DNA from: Candidatus Sordicultor fermentans
GTDB lineage: Bacteria > Atribacterota > Atribacteria > Atribacterales > Caldatribacteriaceae
Assembly: GCA_002385475.1 (NCBI GenBank)
Contig: DGDO01000146.1
Span: 1 to 31,962, forward strand
Reading direction: 5' to 3'
DNA: 31,962 nt
In this document: one piece after another, positions 7,730-16,189 of the stretch
How the letters are laid out: each line of letters opens with the position of its first letter
Numbering within the stretch: the stretch's first letter is position 1
Notes under the pieces: generated by a model
The model's database searches: none
The model's input: the letters and a program-made list of their open reading frames with translations, nothing else
What the model was told of the DNA's origin: nothing
Made by a program: the position numbers and the translations under genes

Positions 7730-8455
7730 TTGAGTTTAGATCTGAACGTCTTTATTAGCTTTTTAGCTGGTCTTCTTTCTTTTCTTTCTCCTTGTGTTTT
7801 AGCTATTGCTCCTGCTTATGTAAGTTATATTAGCGGAGTAGAATCAACCGAAAAAGATAGGACTAAAACGATTACTCATACTCTCTTTTTTGTTACAGGC
7901 TTTACCGGGATTTTCGTGTTAATGGGTTTAGGAGCTTCTTTTTTAGGCAGTATCATTGTTCCTTACCGGGTGTGGTTTAATCGTTTAGCAGGAATTATTA
8001 TTATAATTTTTGGCTTGCAGATTTTAGGAGTTTTGAAAATTCGCTGGTTATATGCTGACAAACACTTTCGCCCCCGGGAAATAAATCTATCTCAAGTGCG
8101 AAGCCTGCTTCTGGGTATATCTTTTGGCCTGGTGTGGACGCCTTGTGTGGGTCCTATTCTGGGGTCCATCCTTCTTTATGCCTCTACTATGGGGAAGATT
8201 GGGCAGGGAGGAATACTTCTTTTCTTTTATGCTCTGGGCCTGGCTTTACCTTTCGTTTTTTTGGGAATAGGCTGGGGACACCTCACCACATTTTTTCGTG
8301 GTTTACAAAAAAGAGGAAGATGGGTAGAAATAACGAGTGGGATATTGCTCGTTTTCCTGGGTGTGGTAATATTTACTGGAGAAATGAATGCTCTTTTTTC
8401 TCTCCTGGGGGTGGATGCTTCTTTTAATCCTGAATTTTTGCTTTTCAGAGAATAG
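7730..8455 (+). CDS. ccdA: CcdA-type cytochrome c biogenesis / thiol-disulfide transmembrane protein
   Basis: A polytopic membrane protein of about 241 residues with roughly six hydrophobic helices. It carries the two conserved cysteine sites of the CcdA/DsbD-beta family: SPCVLAIAPAYVSYISG near the start and TPCVGPILGSIL in the middle. It carries electrons from cytoplasmic thioredoxin across the membrane to extracytoplasmic thiol proteins. I chose TTG at 7730 because AGAGAGGTGA sits 6 bases upstream. The alternative GTG at 7721 would lie inside that ribosome site. It heads a long plus-strand gene run. No TlpA/ResA partner or cytochrome gene is nearby, so the downstream thiol acceptor is unknown. 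Confidence 0.88.
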   Translation: MSLDLNVFISFLAGLLSFLSPCVLAIAPAYVSYISGVESTEKDRTKTITHTLFFVTGFTGIFVLMGLGASFLGSIIVPYRVWFNRLAGIIIIIFGLQILGVLKIRWLYADKHFRPREINLSQVRSLLLGISFGLVWTPCVGPILGSILLYASTMGKIGQGGILLFFYALGLALPFVFLGIGWGHLTTFFRGLQKRGRWVEITSGILLVFLGVVIFTGEMNALFSLLGVDASFNPEFLLFRE

Positions 8456-8466
8456 GAGTTTTTCTT

Positions 8467-9285
8467 ATGCCTATCATTGGTAAAGATGAACAAAAAGTAA
8501 AAGCTTTTGGTGATGTTTCTAAAAGATTAAATCTCTCTAATCGAGTTTATAGAGGTATGCAAGCTATACCAGTGGACAAAATTGTGGGTAGTGTGGGAAG
8601 AGCAGGAGATTTACTCCCCGGTTTTCGTCTAAAAAACCCCGATACTCGTTACTATCGCATTAGAAGAGCGATGGAAAGAGGAGAAGTTCTCCCTCCTATT
8701 ATTGTATATCAGGTGGGAGATGAATATTACGTATTAGATGGTAATCATCGGGTAGCAGTAGCTAAGGAGCTGGGTGTAAAATACATCGATGCTGAGGTAA
8801 TTGAATTTTTCCCTTCCGAGCTAAGGGTGAGTCGAGCCCTGCGCAAGAAGAGAGCAGAATTTGAAAATTTAACCGGACTTAAGGGTATTGATGCCAGTGA
8901 GCCTCGACATTATGATTCTTTCTTAAGTTATATTAAGGATTATGCTAAGAGTATGGAGACATTTTTAGGAAGAGAAGTACCTCTTAAAGAAGCCAGCCTT
9001 AACTGGTTTCTGTCGGTTTATACTCCTGCAGTCCAGGCTATTGTAGAGAGGGGGTTGGAAGAAGCCTTTCCTGATAAGAGCTTGGCTGACATTTTTGCCT
9101 ATGTTCTTGACTATAAATGGTACAAAAGTCAAAAAGAAGGATACGATATTGGTTTTGAACAGGCCCTGGAAGGTTTTATCCAGGAAATAGTGGGTAAACA
9201 AGAAAGCGAAGAAAATAAAAGAACTTTTATACAAAAAGTGGGAGGATTATTAGAGGAGGTATTACCTTGGCTGAGAAAGGAATAA
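8467..9285 (+). CDS. ParB/Srx-fold domain protein of unknown function
   Basis: A 272-residue soluble protein. Residues about 30-115 look like a ParB N-terminal/sulfiredoxin-fold domain: IPVDKIVGSVGR, then LPPIIVYQVGDEYYVLDG and DGNHRVAVAKELGV (91-104), the conserved D-G-x-H-R box. The rest (about 120-272) is acidic/helical, with a WF/Y-rich segment and no family I recognise. There is no ParB helix-turn-helix, so chromosome segregation is unlikely. Relatives of this fold include nucleotide-using enzymes such as sulfiredoxin and ADP-dependent serine kinase. Its 3' end overlaps the P-type ATPase gene by 19 bases, which implies translational coupling and perhaps a shared role. That link is inference. 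Confidence 0.75.
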   Translation: MPIIGKDEQKVKAFGDVSKRLNLSNRVYRGMQAIPVDKIVGSVGRAGDLLPGFRLKNPDTRYYRIRRAMERGEVLPPIIVYQVGDEYYVLDGNHRVAVAKELGVKYIDAEVIEFFPSELRVSRALRKKRAEFENLTGLKGIDASEPRHYDSFLSYIKDYAKSMETFLGREVPLKEASLNWFLSVYTPAVQAIVERGLEEAFPDKSLADIFAYVLDYKWYKSQKEGYDIGFEQALEGFIQEIVGKQESEENKRTFIQKVGGLLEEVLPWLRKE

Positions 9286-11861
9286 ACTGGCACGAGCTTT
9301 CTCCGGAAGAAGTAATCAAGATTTTAAACAGTAACGAAAAAAAGGGGTTAAGCGAGGAAGAAGTAAAACAAAGGTTAGAAAAATATGGGAGAAATACTCT
9401 CCCTCAGCCCAGGAAAAAAACTATCTTTACCATGTTTCTGGAGCAGTTCAAAGATTTCCTGGTATTGATTTTAGTGGGAGCAGCTTTAGTTTCTCTTCTT
9501 TTGGGAGAAATTACTGATTCTTTAGTAATCATTGCTATTTTGATTTTGAATGCTGTTTTAGGAGTGGTGCAGGAGTGGAGAGCCAGTCAAGCTCTGGAAG
9601 CTTTGAAGAAAATGACTGTTCCGGAATGCGAAGTAATAAGAGAGGGAAAACCCCTTAAAATAAATTCGGAAGAAATAGTTCCCGGAGATATAGTGATTCT
9701 CCGGGAAGGAGATTTTGTTCCTGCTGACTTGCGGCTCATTGAAATTCATGCCTTGAAAATTGATGAATCGAGCTTAACTGGTGAATCGGTACCGGTAGAG
9801 AAAGATATTTCTCCTCTTCCTCCCGATATTCCTATCACCGACCGCCTCAATATGGCTTATTCTGGAACTCTGGTTACCTACGGGCGGGGCAAGGGAATAG
9901 TGGTAGCCACAGGTATGGATAGAGAGATAGGAAAAATTGCCAGTTTAATCCAGGAAGAAGAGGAAACAGTAACTCCTTTGCAAAAACGGCTGGCTGGTCT
10001 GGGAAAGCTTCTGGGCTTTTTGACTCTGGGAATATGTGCTCTGGTTTTTTTAGTAGGTTTTTGGCGAGGGGAAACACCTTTGGGGATGTTTATGACTGCG
10101 GTGAGTCTTGCTGTGGCAGCTATTCCTGAAGGTTTGCCAGCCATTGTAACTGTGGTTTTGGCTTTAGGAGTTTATCGTATGAGTCAGCACCGGGCTATTA
10201 TCCGTAGATTACCTGCGGTGGAAACCCTGGGCTCTACTACTTATATCTGTACCGATAAAACGGGAACCCTTACCGAAAATCGTATGGTAGTTCGGGAGGC
10301 ATGGACAGAGGCCCCAGAAAAGCTCTATCAAATTGCCGTCCTCTGTAACGATGCCATAGTGGAGGAAGGTGAGGAAGGTGAAGAGGTGCGTCTTGGAGAC
10401 CCAACTGAGCTTGCTCTTTTAGATTATGTCTGGGAGCAAAATGTTGATTTTAACTCCTGGAGAAAACTTTATCCCCGCCAGGAGGAGGTTCCTTTTGACT
10501 CCAAACGGAAAATGATGTCCACTCTCCACAACATAGAAGGAGAAATGGCTCTTTTAGTTAAAGGTGCCCCCGATATAGTTATTACTCGCTGCTCTTTCTA
10601 TGAGAAAGAAGGAGAAATTATCCCTCTTTCCCCAGAAAAAGAGCAAGAGATAAAGAAAATGATGGAAGAAATGGCTGAAAAAGCTCTCCGGGTTTTAGCT
10701 TTTGCTTGGAGAAAGATGGAAGAAGGGATTGTACCTTCCCCGGAAGAGGAAAAAGACCTGATTTTTGTGGGGCTAATAGGCATGATTGACCCACCCCGCC
10801 CAGAGGCGAAACTAGCTTTAGAAGAAGCAAGACAAGCAGGCATTACTACCGTGATGGTTACCGGTGATAATCCTCTCACTGCCCGGGCAATTGCAGAAGA
10901 GCTGGGGATGTTTTCTCCTCAGGACCTGGTAGTCACCGGACAGGAGTTAGCTAACTATTCTCCGGAGGAATTAAAAGCGAATATTAAAAAAATCAAAGTG
11001 TTTGCCCGGGTGTGGCCAGAGCAAAAACTCAAAATTGTAGAAGCTCTACAAGCTCACGAAGAAGTGGTAGCTATGACCGGTGATGGAGTTAATGACGCTC
11101 CGGCTCTAAAAAAAGCTGATATTGGCGTGGCTATGGGTATCTCAGGTACAGAAGTGGCCAAAGAAAGCGCTGATATGATTTTAACTGATGATAATTTTGC
11201 CACCATCGTGCAGGCTATTAAAGAAGGTAGAGTGATATTCGATAATATCAGGAAATTTGTGGTTTATCTTTTATCCTGTAATTTAGGAGAAATATTTACT
11301 ATTTTTATTCCCATTCTGGTAGGTTGGCACAGTCCTTTAGTACCGGTGCAAATCCTCCTCATTAACCTGGTAACCGATGGTCTTCCAGCTTTAGCCTTAG
11401 GGATGGATAGCCCCGAACCCGATGTGATGATGAGAAAACCTCGCCATCCCCGGGAGGGGATTGTTAATCCCCATTATATGGGGATTGTACTCTTCAATGC
11501 TTTCTTTATCACCTTAGCAGTGGTAGCCTCCTTTGGGATAGGCTTGGCTTTATGGGGACGGGAGATAAGCCGAACCATAGCTTTTGCCACTCTGGGTTTT
11601 GACGAGCTATGGAGAGCTTATAGCTTCCGCTCCGAAAAGAGAAATTTCTGGCAAATTGACCCTCGAGGTAATTTATATCTGGTGGGAGCATGTTTACTGT
11701 CTTTTTTGGTAATAATACTGGTAGTACTTTTACCTCCTCTGCAGGGTGTTTTTCAAACAGCAACTTTAAGCCTTAATCAATGGATTTTAGTTGTTCTTTT
11801 CTCTATCCTTCCTGTTAGTGCTTATGAGGTCAGAAAATTATTCCATAAAAAGGAGGAATAA
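9267..11861 (+). CDS. Calcium-type (P2A) cation-transporting P-type ATPase
   Basis: An 864-residue membrane pump. In order: N-terminal cation ATPase domain (1-75), actuator loop TGESVPVE (171-178), M4 PEGLPA (287-292), phosphorylation site CTDKTGTLT (328-336, D330), nucleotide-binding KGAPD (432-436), TGDN (532-535), hinge TGDGVNDAPA (604-613), and a C-terminal four-helix domain. Residues matching SERCA calcium ligands are present: E288 (M4), N672 and E675 (M5), N700, T703 and D704 (M6), and E780 (M8). Both calcium sites may therefore be intact, although bacterial members can also move Mn2+. The start is TTG with GAGGAGG 7 bases upstream, inside the end of the preceding gene. It should export Ca2+ from the cytoplasm. 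Confidence 0.94.
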   Translation: MAEKGINWHELSPEEVIKILNSNEKKGLSEEEVKQRLEKYGRNTLPQPRKKTIFTMFLEQFKDFLVLILVGAALVSLLLGEITDSLVIIAILILNAVLGVVQEWRASQALEALKKMTVPECEVIREGKPLKINSEEIVPGDIVILREGDFVPADLRLIEIHALKIDESSLTGESVPVEKDISPLPPDIPITDRLNMAYSGTLVTYGRGKGIVVATGMDREIGKIASLIQEEEETVTPLQKRLAGLGKLLGFLTLGICALVFLVGFWRGETPLGMFMTAVSLAVAAIPEGLPAIVTVVLALGVYRMSQHRAIIRRLPAVETLGSTTYICTDKTGTLTENRMVVREAWTEAPEKLYQIAVLCNDAIVEEGEEGEEVRLGDPTELALLDYVWEQNVDFNSWRKLYPRQEEVPFDSKRKMMSTLHNIEGEMALLVKGAPDIVITRCSFYEKEGEIIPLSPEKEQEIKKMMEEMAEKALRVLAFAWRKMEEGIVPSPEEEKDLIFVGLIGMIDPPRPEAKLALEEARQAGITTVMVTGDNPLTARAIAEELGMFSPQDLVVTGQELANYSPEELKANIKKIKVFARVWPEQKLKIVEALQAHEEVVAMTGDGVNDAPALKKADIGVAMGISGTEVAKESADMILTDDNFATIVQAIKEGRVIFDNIRKFVVYLLSCNLGEIFTIFIPILVGWHSPLVPVQILLINLVTDGLPALALGMDSPEPDVMMRKPRHPREGIVNPHYMGIVLFNAFFITLAVVASFGIGLALWGREISRTIAFATLGFDELWRAYSFRSEKRNFWQIDPRGNLYLVGACLLSFLVIILVVLLPPLQGVFQTATLSLNQWILVVLFSILPVSAYEVRKLFHKKEE

Positions 11862-11865
11862 AAAT

Positions 11866-12348
11866 ATGGAAGAAAAAATAGTGAAAATCGAGAATCCCCA
11901 GGGTTATAATTTGATTCTGGGGCAGGCTCATTTTATTAAGACTGTGGAAGACCTTTACGAAGCTTTGATAACTTCTTCTCCTCATTTGAAGTTCGGTCTG
12001 GCTTTTTGCGAGTCTTCAGGACCGTGTCTCGTGCGTTATGCGGGAAACGATGAGGAGCTCACCGAATTAGCCAAAAATAATGCCTGGAATATATCGGCAG
12101 GACACACTTTCATAATTTTTTTGAAAGACGGGTATCCTATCAATGTTCTCAATACTGTGAAAATGGTTCCCGAGGTATGCCACATATATTGTGCTACTGC
12201 CAATCCTGTGGAGGTAATAATAAAAGAGACTGAACAAGGTAGGGGAGTAATGGGGGTAATAGATGGGTTTAAAAGTAAAGGGATAGAGGGAGAAAAAGAA
12301 ATTGCCGATCGCCATAAATTATTGCGTCAGATCGGCTACAAACTTTAA
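11866..12348 (+). CDS. Adenosine-specific kinase (DUF355 family)
   Basis: A 160-residue protein that matches the small adenosine-specific kinase family known mainly from archaea and thermophilic bacteria. It is unrelated to ribokinase-type adenosine kinases. Conserved stretches include NLILGQAHFIKTVEDLYEAL, FGLAFCESSGPCLVRY, GHTFIIFLKDGYPINVLN, VCHIYCATANPVEVII and GRGVMGVIDG. It is expected to bind adenosine/ATP in the cytoplasm; its physiological role is poorly defined. AAGGAGG lies 9 bases before this ATG. A longer reading from 11791 would overlap the ATPase gene and adds an unlikely N-terminus. It starts 4 bases after the ATPase stop, within the long operon. Confidence 0.9.
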   Translation: MEEKIVKIENPQGYNLILGQAHFIKTVEDLYEALITSSPHLKFGLAFCESSGPCLVRYAGNDEELTELAKNNAWNISAGHTFIIFLKDGYPINVLNTVKMVPEVCHIYCATANPVEVIIKETEQGRGVMGVIDGFKSKGIEGEKEIADRHKLLRQIGYKL

Positions 12349-12358
12349 GGAGTGCTGG

Positions 12359-13435
12359 ATGAGAAGAGCCATTGCCGACCTTCCTCTTCATGGGGGAAAG
12401 TGCCCTCCCTGGCTTTTTGAGCGGATGAAGACTTTGGGAGGACTAATTATGGAAGCTATAGTAGAATTTTTTGGGGAGGAAGAAATACTGTGTCGGATTT
12501 CTGACCCGGTCTTTTTCCAGTCCCTGGGTTGTCTCTTGGGTTTTGATTGGCACTCCAGTGGCCTGACCACTACTTTGTGTGGAGCGCTGAAAGAGGGAGT
12601 AAGAGGCAAAGAAAAAGACCTGCGACTTTTCATCTGCGGCGGAAAAGGAGCAACTTCCCGCAAGACTCCAGAAGAAATATGCCTTCATGCCCAGAAACAT
12701 GCCCTCCCTTTTGCTGACCAAATGGTTTACCGGAGCCGCATGTCAGCCAAAGTAGACAATTCTGCTCTCCAGGATGGCTACAATCTCTATCACCATACTT
12801 TCTTTTTTACCTTCTCCGGAAAATGGGCAGTGGTGCAGCAGGGTATGAATCCTGACACTAAATACGCCCGCCGATATCATTGGTGGGGAGAAGGAGTAAA
12901 AGATTTAGTTTGTGAACCTCACCAGGGAATCTGGGGAGAGAAAAAAGAAAGGGAAGTTCTCAATCTGGTAGCTCGAGAGAGTACAGATTGCCGAGAGGGT
13001 ATAGTAAAGTTAGCACAGGAAAAGCCAGAAAAGTTAAAAGAGGAGATGACCCTTATTCCTCGTCTTTCACTTCCTTCTCGCCACTTCATCAGGGAAGAAG
13101 ATTTTAATCTGGGACGAATAGATAAAACCCTACATATGATTTACGAGGAAAAGCCTCAAAACTTTGAAAACCTCCTGGCTCTCCGGGGAGTGGGCCCTAA
13201 AACTTTACGGGCTTTAGCTCTTACAACTGAAGTGGTAATGGGAGCTTCTCCCAGTTTTACCGATCCGGTGAGTTTTTCCTTTGCTCATGGAGGAAAAGAT
13301 GGGATTCCCTTCCCCGTGGATCGGGAGACTTATCAAGAAACTATAGAGTTTTTTACCCAAGTGGTGCAACGTTCCCGTGCTTCGTCTATCGATAAGAGGA
13401 AAATGTATGAACAACTCAAGCTTTTGACGATATAG
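12359..13435 (+). CDS. DUF763 family protein with helix-hairpin-helix
   Basis: A 358-residue conserved protein of unknown function. The start MRRAIADLPLHGGKCPPWLF is the typical DUF763 opening, which fixes the ATG at 12359 (AAGGAG 6 bases upstream) rather than an upstream in-frame start inside the previous gene. Residues 271-288 (LLALRGVGPKTLRALAL) form a helix-hairpin-helix motif, suggesting contact with DNA or RNA. The middle contains QDGYNLYHHTFFFT and GKWAVVQQGMN, regions strongly conserved in the family and possibly an active site. DUF763 occurs mostly in archaea and thermophiles. Nucleic-acid repair or processing is inference only. It follows the adenosine-specific kinase by 10 bases. 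Confidence 0.88.
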   Translation: MRRAIADLPLHGGKCPPWLFERMKTLGGLIMEAIVEFFGEEEILCRISDPVFFQSLGCLLGFDWHSSGLTTTLCGALKEGVRGKEKDLRLFICGGKGATSRKTPEEICLHAQKHALPFADQMVYRSRMSAKVDNSALQDGYNLYHHTFFFTFSGKWAVVQQGMNPDTKYARRYHWWGEGVKDLVCEPHQGIWGEKKEREVLNLVARESTDCREGIVKLAQEKPEKLKEEMTLIPRLSLPSRHFIREEDFNLGRIDKTLHMIYEEKPQNFENLLALRGVGPKTLRALALTTEVVMGASPSFTDPVSFSFAHGGKDGIPFPVDRETYQETIEFFTQVVQRSRASSIDKRKMYEQLKLLTI

Positions 13436-13447
13436 GAGGAAACAAAT

Positions 13448-13942
13448 ATGGAAACTCTGGAAGTGTTAAGAAAAAGACGCTCAGTTCGTCGGTTTAAGGA
13501 TATTCCGGTGGAAAGAGAAAAAATTGAGGAAATAATCGATTGTGCGCGTTTAGCTCCATCGGCCAACAATTCTCAGCCCTGGGAATTTATAGTGGTAACC
13601 GATCCTGATAAACGGAGGGAAATTGCTAATGCCACTGATTATGGGAAATTTATTGCTCAATCTCCGGTTTGCGTAGCTGTATTTTGCCGAGACACTCATT
13701 TTTACCTGGAAGATGGTTGTGCTGCTACGGAAAATATTCTTCTTGCTGCTCGAGATTTAGGTTTAGGTTCTTGCTGGGTAGCCGGTGATAAAAAGCACTA
13801 TAGTCCACAGATAGCTGAAATTCTCAATGTCCCGGATGATTATCGTCTGGTAAGCTTGATAGCCCTGGGATATCCTGCAGCAGAACCTGTTATGCTGGCA
13901 AAAAGAAGTTTAGAAGAAGTTTTACACTGGGAGAAATTTTGA
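13448..13942 (+). CDS. Nitroreductase-family FMN oxidoreductase
   Basis: A 164-residue compact nitroreductase-fold flavoprotein. The FMN-phosphate motif RRSVRRFKDIPVE (10-22), SANNSQPWEFIVV (38-50) and the LGLGSCWVAG segment (about 104-113) are all present. Such enzymes reduce quinones, nitro compounds or flavins with NAD(P)H in the cytoplasm, and the size matches the short anaerobe branch. AGGAGG is 9 bases before the ATG, and the start is 12 bases after the DUF763 stop. The natural substrate is unknown. Confidence 0.9.
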   Translation: METLEVLRKRRSVRRFKDIPVEREKIEEIIDCARLAPSANNSQPWEFIVVTDPDKRREIANATDYGKFIAQSPVCVAVFCRDTHFYLEDGCAATENILLAARDLGLGSCWVAGDKKHYSPQIAEILNVPDDYRLVSLIALGYPAAEPVMLAKRSLEEVLHWEKF

Positions 13943-13953
13943 GAGGGATAACA

Positions 13954-14433
13954 ATGAAAGTGGGTATTTTATCCGACAGTCATGATAATCTTGCCTCGCT
14001 AAGGCAAGCTCTGGATATTTTAGAAAAGGAGAAAGTAGACCTAATCCTTCATGCTGGAGACTATGTTGCCCCCTTCTCAGTAGAACTTTTAACTCGCTTT
14101 TCTATCCCCTGGGAGGGGGTACTGGGCAATAACGACGGAGAGATACTGGGCATTTTTCAGAAATCAGGAGGGAAGGTAAATGCTCCTTTCTGGGAGGGAG
14201 AAAAGAATAGTTTCCGCATCTGGATTTCCCATTTTTATTTGCCGGCGCAATTAGCCTGGGAAAGTAGAAAATACAACCTGGTAGTTTACGGGCATACCCA
14301 TGAAGCGGTTATAAAAGAGGAAAACGGCGTTTTCTTGATTAATCCGGGGGAAGTGTGCGGTCTACTCAGCGGAAGAGCTACTTTGGCTCTTTGTGATTTG
14401 AAAGAAGGAGTAGCAAAATTAATTGATATTTGA
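13954..14433 (+). CDS. YfcE/MJ0936-type metallophosphodiesterase
   Basis: A 159-residue calcineurin-like phosphoesterase. The metal-binding blocks are all present: SDSHDN (D-x-H, 8-13), HAGD (about 36-39), GNNDGE (about 63-68), SHFY and GHTHEA (about 113-118). It should hydrolyse phosphodiesters or small phosphate esters using a two-metal centre (Mn or Ni in characterised relatives). I start at ATG 13954, with GAGAGGG 6 bases upstream; an in-frame TTG at 13939 overlaps the nitroreductase stop and lacks its own ribosome site. It lies within the ten-gene run, before phoU. Confidence 0.9.
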   Translation: MKVGILSDSHDNLASLRQALDILEKEKVDLILHAGDYVAPFSVELLTRFSIPWEGVLGNNDGEILGIFQKSGGKVNAPFWEGEKNSFRIWISHFYLPAQLAWESRKYNLVVYGHTHEAVIKEENGVFLINPGEVCGLLSGRATLALCDLKEGVAKLIDI

Positions 14434-14464
14434 TATTTGATTAAAATTGAGAAGGGGGATAACA

Positions 14465-15127
14465 GTGGAAATCATTCGGGAGCGTTTCACCCAACAGTTA
14501 AAAGAGCTGGAAGAAGATTTACTAAATATGACTCACACAGCAGCGAAAATGTTACAGATGTCTATTGAGTCTCTAAAAGAAAGAAACATAGAAAAAGCAG
14601 AAGAAGCTATTGCTTTAGATGATGTAGTGGATGACTTCAACTTTAAAATTGAAGAAAAGTGCCTATCACTCATTGCTTTGCAACAACCAGTGGCTAAAGA
14701 TTTACGAGTAATTGCTGCCATACTGAAAGTTATTACTGATGTGGAGAGAATTGGTGACTATTCTGTTGATATTGCCAAATTCAGCATTCGCTTGGCCGAA
14801 AAACCGTTATTTAAACCTCTCATAGATGTGCCAAAAATGGCAGACTTGGTAAGGAAAATGTTAGAGGAGGCTATCACTGCTCTTGTGCAAAGAGACTTAA
14901 CCATAGTACAAAAAGTGGTGGAAGCCGATGATCAGGTAGATGCTCTTTATCGTTCTGTTCATGAAGAAGTGGTAGAGCACATAGAAAAAGACCCCAGTGT
15001 TACTCGGCAGGCTATCTGGATTTTGATGATTGCTCGTTACTTAGAGAGAGTTGGAGACCACATTACTAATATTGCTGAGCGGGTCTACTATATGGAAACC
15101 GGAGAATTAATAGAATTACATCAGTAG
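14465..15127 (+). CDS. phoU: PhoU-family phosphate signalling protein
   Basis: A 220-residue all-helical protein with two PhoU repeats. Each holds the E/D-rich metal-binding helices: ALDDVVDDFNFKIEE and VADVERIGDYSVDIAKF-like in the first (actual reading ITDVERIGDYSVDI), then EADDQVDALYRSVHEE and ARYLERVGDHITNIAER in the second. PhoU links the Pst transporter to the PhoR kinase and controls phosphate uptake. Here no pst or phoBR gene is adjacent. The start is GTG at 14465 because AGAAGGGGG sits 6 bases upstream; the TTG at 14447 precedes that site. A pyruvate-kinase C-domain gene follows after 9 bases. Confidence 0.92.
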   Translation: MEIIRERFTQQLKELEEDLLNMTHTAAKMLQMSIESLKERNIEKAEEAIALDDVVDDFNFKIEEKCLSLIALQQPVAKDLRVIAAILKVITDVERIGDYSVDIAKFSIRLAEKPLFKPLIDVPKMADLVRKMLEEAITALVQRDLTIVQKVVEADDQVDALYRSVHEEVVEHIEKDPSVTRQAIWILMIARYLERVGDHITNIAERVYYMETGELIELHQ

Positions 15128-15136
15128 GGGGAAAAA

Positions 15137-15724
15137 ATGGAAGAGAAAAAAATCTGGTATTTTCCTCAGTCCGGTCCAGATAACACATTAGCCACTCTGG
15201 ACATTGCTCTAGAAAGGGCAAAGGAGCTGGGGATAAAACATATGGTGGTAGCTTCTCGCTCTGGAGATACTGCTTTATCTCTGGAAAAGAAAGCCCGAGA
15301 GGTAGACTACTCTGGTAATTTAGTTATGGTAACTTATCATGCTGGCTTCTGTGGCGAAGATAGCATATCTTTTACTCCTTCCCGGAGAGAAGAGCTGGAA
15401 AAAAAGGGAGTGAAAATCGTCATGAGCTCTCATGCTCTAAGCGGAGTTGGCCGCTCTTTCCGACAGAAATTTGGAGGGGTGAGTATCCCGGAAATTATTG
15501 CTGAGAGCTATCGACGTATTTCCCAGGGCTTTAAAGTGGCAGTGGAGATAGCTATTATGGCTGCCGATGGGGGAGTTATTCCCACCACAGACGATGTTAT
15601 CTCTATGGGAGGAAGAGGCAAAGGAGTGGATACCGCGATTCTCCTCAGAGCTGCTCATCAAAATTCTTTTTTCGATTTAAAAATTAAAGAAATACTTTGT
15701 TTACCGCGAGAAGAAAAAACTTAG
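15137..15724 (+). CDS. Stand-alone pyruvate kinase alpha/beta (C-terminal) domain protein
   Basis: A 195-residue protein corresponding only to the C-terminal alpha/beta domain of pyruvate kinase; there is no TIM-barrel catalytic domain. Typical features are TLDIALERAKELGIKHMVVA and SRSGDTAL near the start, a LVMVTYHAGF strand, and AIMAADGGVIPTTDDVISMG with GKGVDTAILLRAA toward the end. In full pyruvate kinases this domain carries allosteric or regulatory sites. Stand-alone versions occur in archaea and clostridia, and their function is unsettled; candidates are sensing a metabolite or pairing with a separate protein. The start has GTAGGGGG 5 bases upstream. Confidence 0.85.
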   Translation: MEEKKIWYFPQSGPDNTLATLDIALERAKELGIKHMVVASRSGDTALSLEKKAREVDYSGNLVMVTYHAGFCGEDSISFTPSRREELEKKGVKIVMSSHALSGVGRSFRQKFGGVSIPEIIAESYRRISQGFKVAVEIAIMAADGGVIPTTDDVISMGGRGKGVDTAILLRAAHQNSFFDLKIKEILCLPREEKT

Positions 15725-15739
15725 AAAGGAGGAAATCTA

Positions 15740-16189
15740 ATGATTAACACTTTTAAAGCTACTGGAGAGTGGAAAGGAGGCCTACGGATAGATACTCAGG
15801 TGAGGAATTTTACTCTTTCCTTTGATGAACCACCTTCTCTAGGTGGAGAAGATAGTGCCTGTAACCCGGTGGAGGGTGTACTGGCTTCTCTCGCCGGGTG
15901 TCTGGGGATTGTCAGCCGGGTGGTAGCTCAGGAGAAAAATTTACCCATCGAGAAAATAGAGATAGAGGTAGAAGGAGATTTAGACCCTCGAGGATTTATG
16001 GGACAATATGATCAGGTTCGTCCCGGACTGTTAGCTATTCGCTATCAGGTCAAAGTGAATGGTGACCTTAGCGATGAAGAATTAAAAGAGTTTGAAGAAG
16101 AGGTAGACAGACGCTGCCCGGTATCCGATACTTTAAAAAATGGCACTAAAGTAGAGGGGAGAGTGACTTTAGAGCAGTCTACGGCGTGA
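15740..16189 (+). CDS. OsmC/Ohr-family protein
   Basis: A 149-residue OsmC-fold protein. The family reduces organic peroxides with two cysteines; both expected positions are filled, in LASLAGCLGI (C54) and RRCPVSDTL (C126). E47 in NPVEGVLASLAGC also matches the conserved acidic residue of the family, so peroxidase activity is plausible. AAGGAGG lies 8 bases before the ATG. It is the last gene of the ten-gene run and is followed by about 600 bases without a gene. Together with CcdA and the nitroreductase it hints at oxidative or thiol stress duties within the run. Confidence 0.9.
   Translation: MINTFKATGEWKGGLRIDTQVRNFTLSFDEPPSLGGEDSACNPVEGVLASLAGCLGIVSRVVAQEKNLPIEKIEIEVEGDLDPRGFMGQYDQVRPGLLAIRYQVKVNGDLSDEELKEFEEEVDRRCPVSDTLKNGTKVEGRVTLEQSTA

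Noticed and set aside
11791..11865. Upstream extension of the adenosine-specific kinase gene
   Set aside because: It overlaps the ATPase C-terminus, and a textbook AAGGAGG site precedes the internal ATG at 11866.
12302..12358. Upstream extension of the DUF763 gene
   Set aside because: The family begins at MRRAIADLPLHGG, and the ribosome site is just before 12359.
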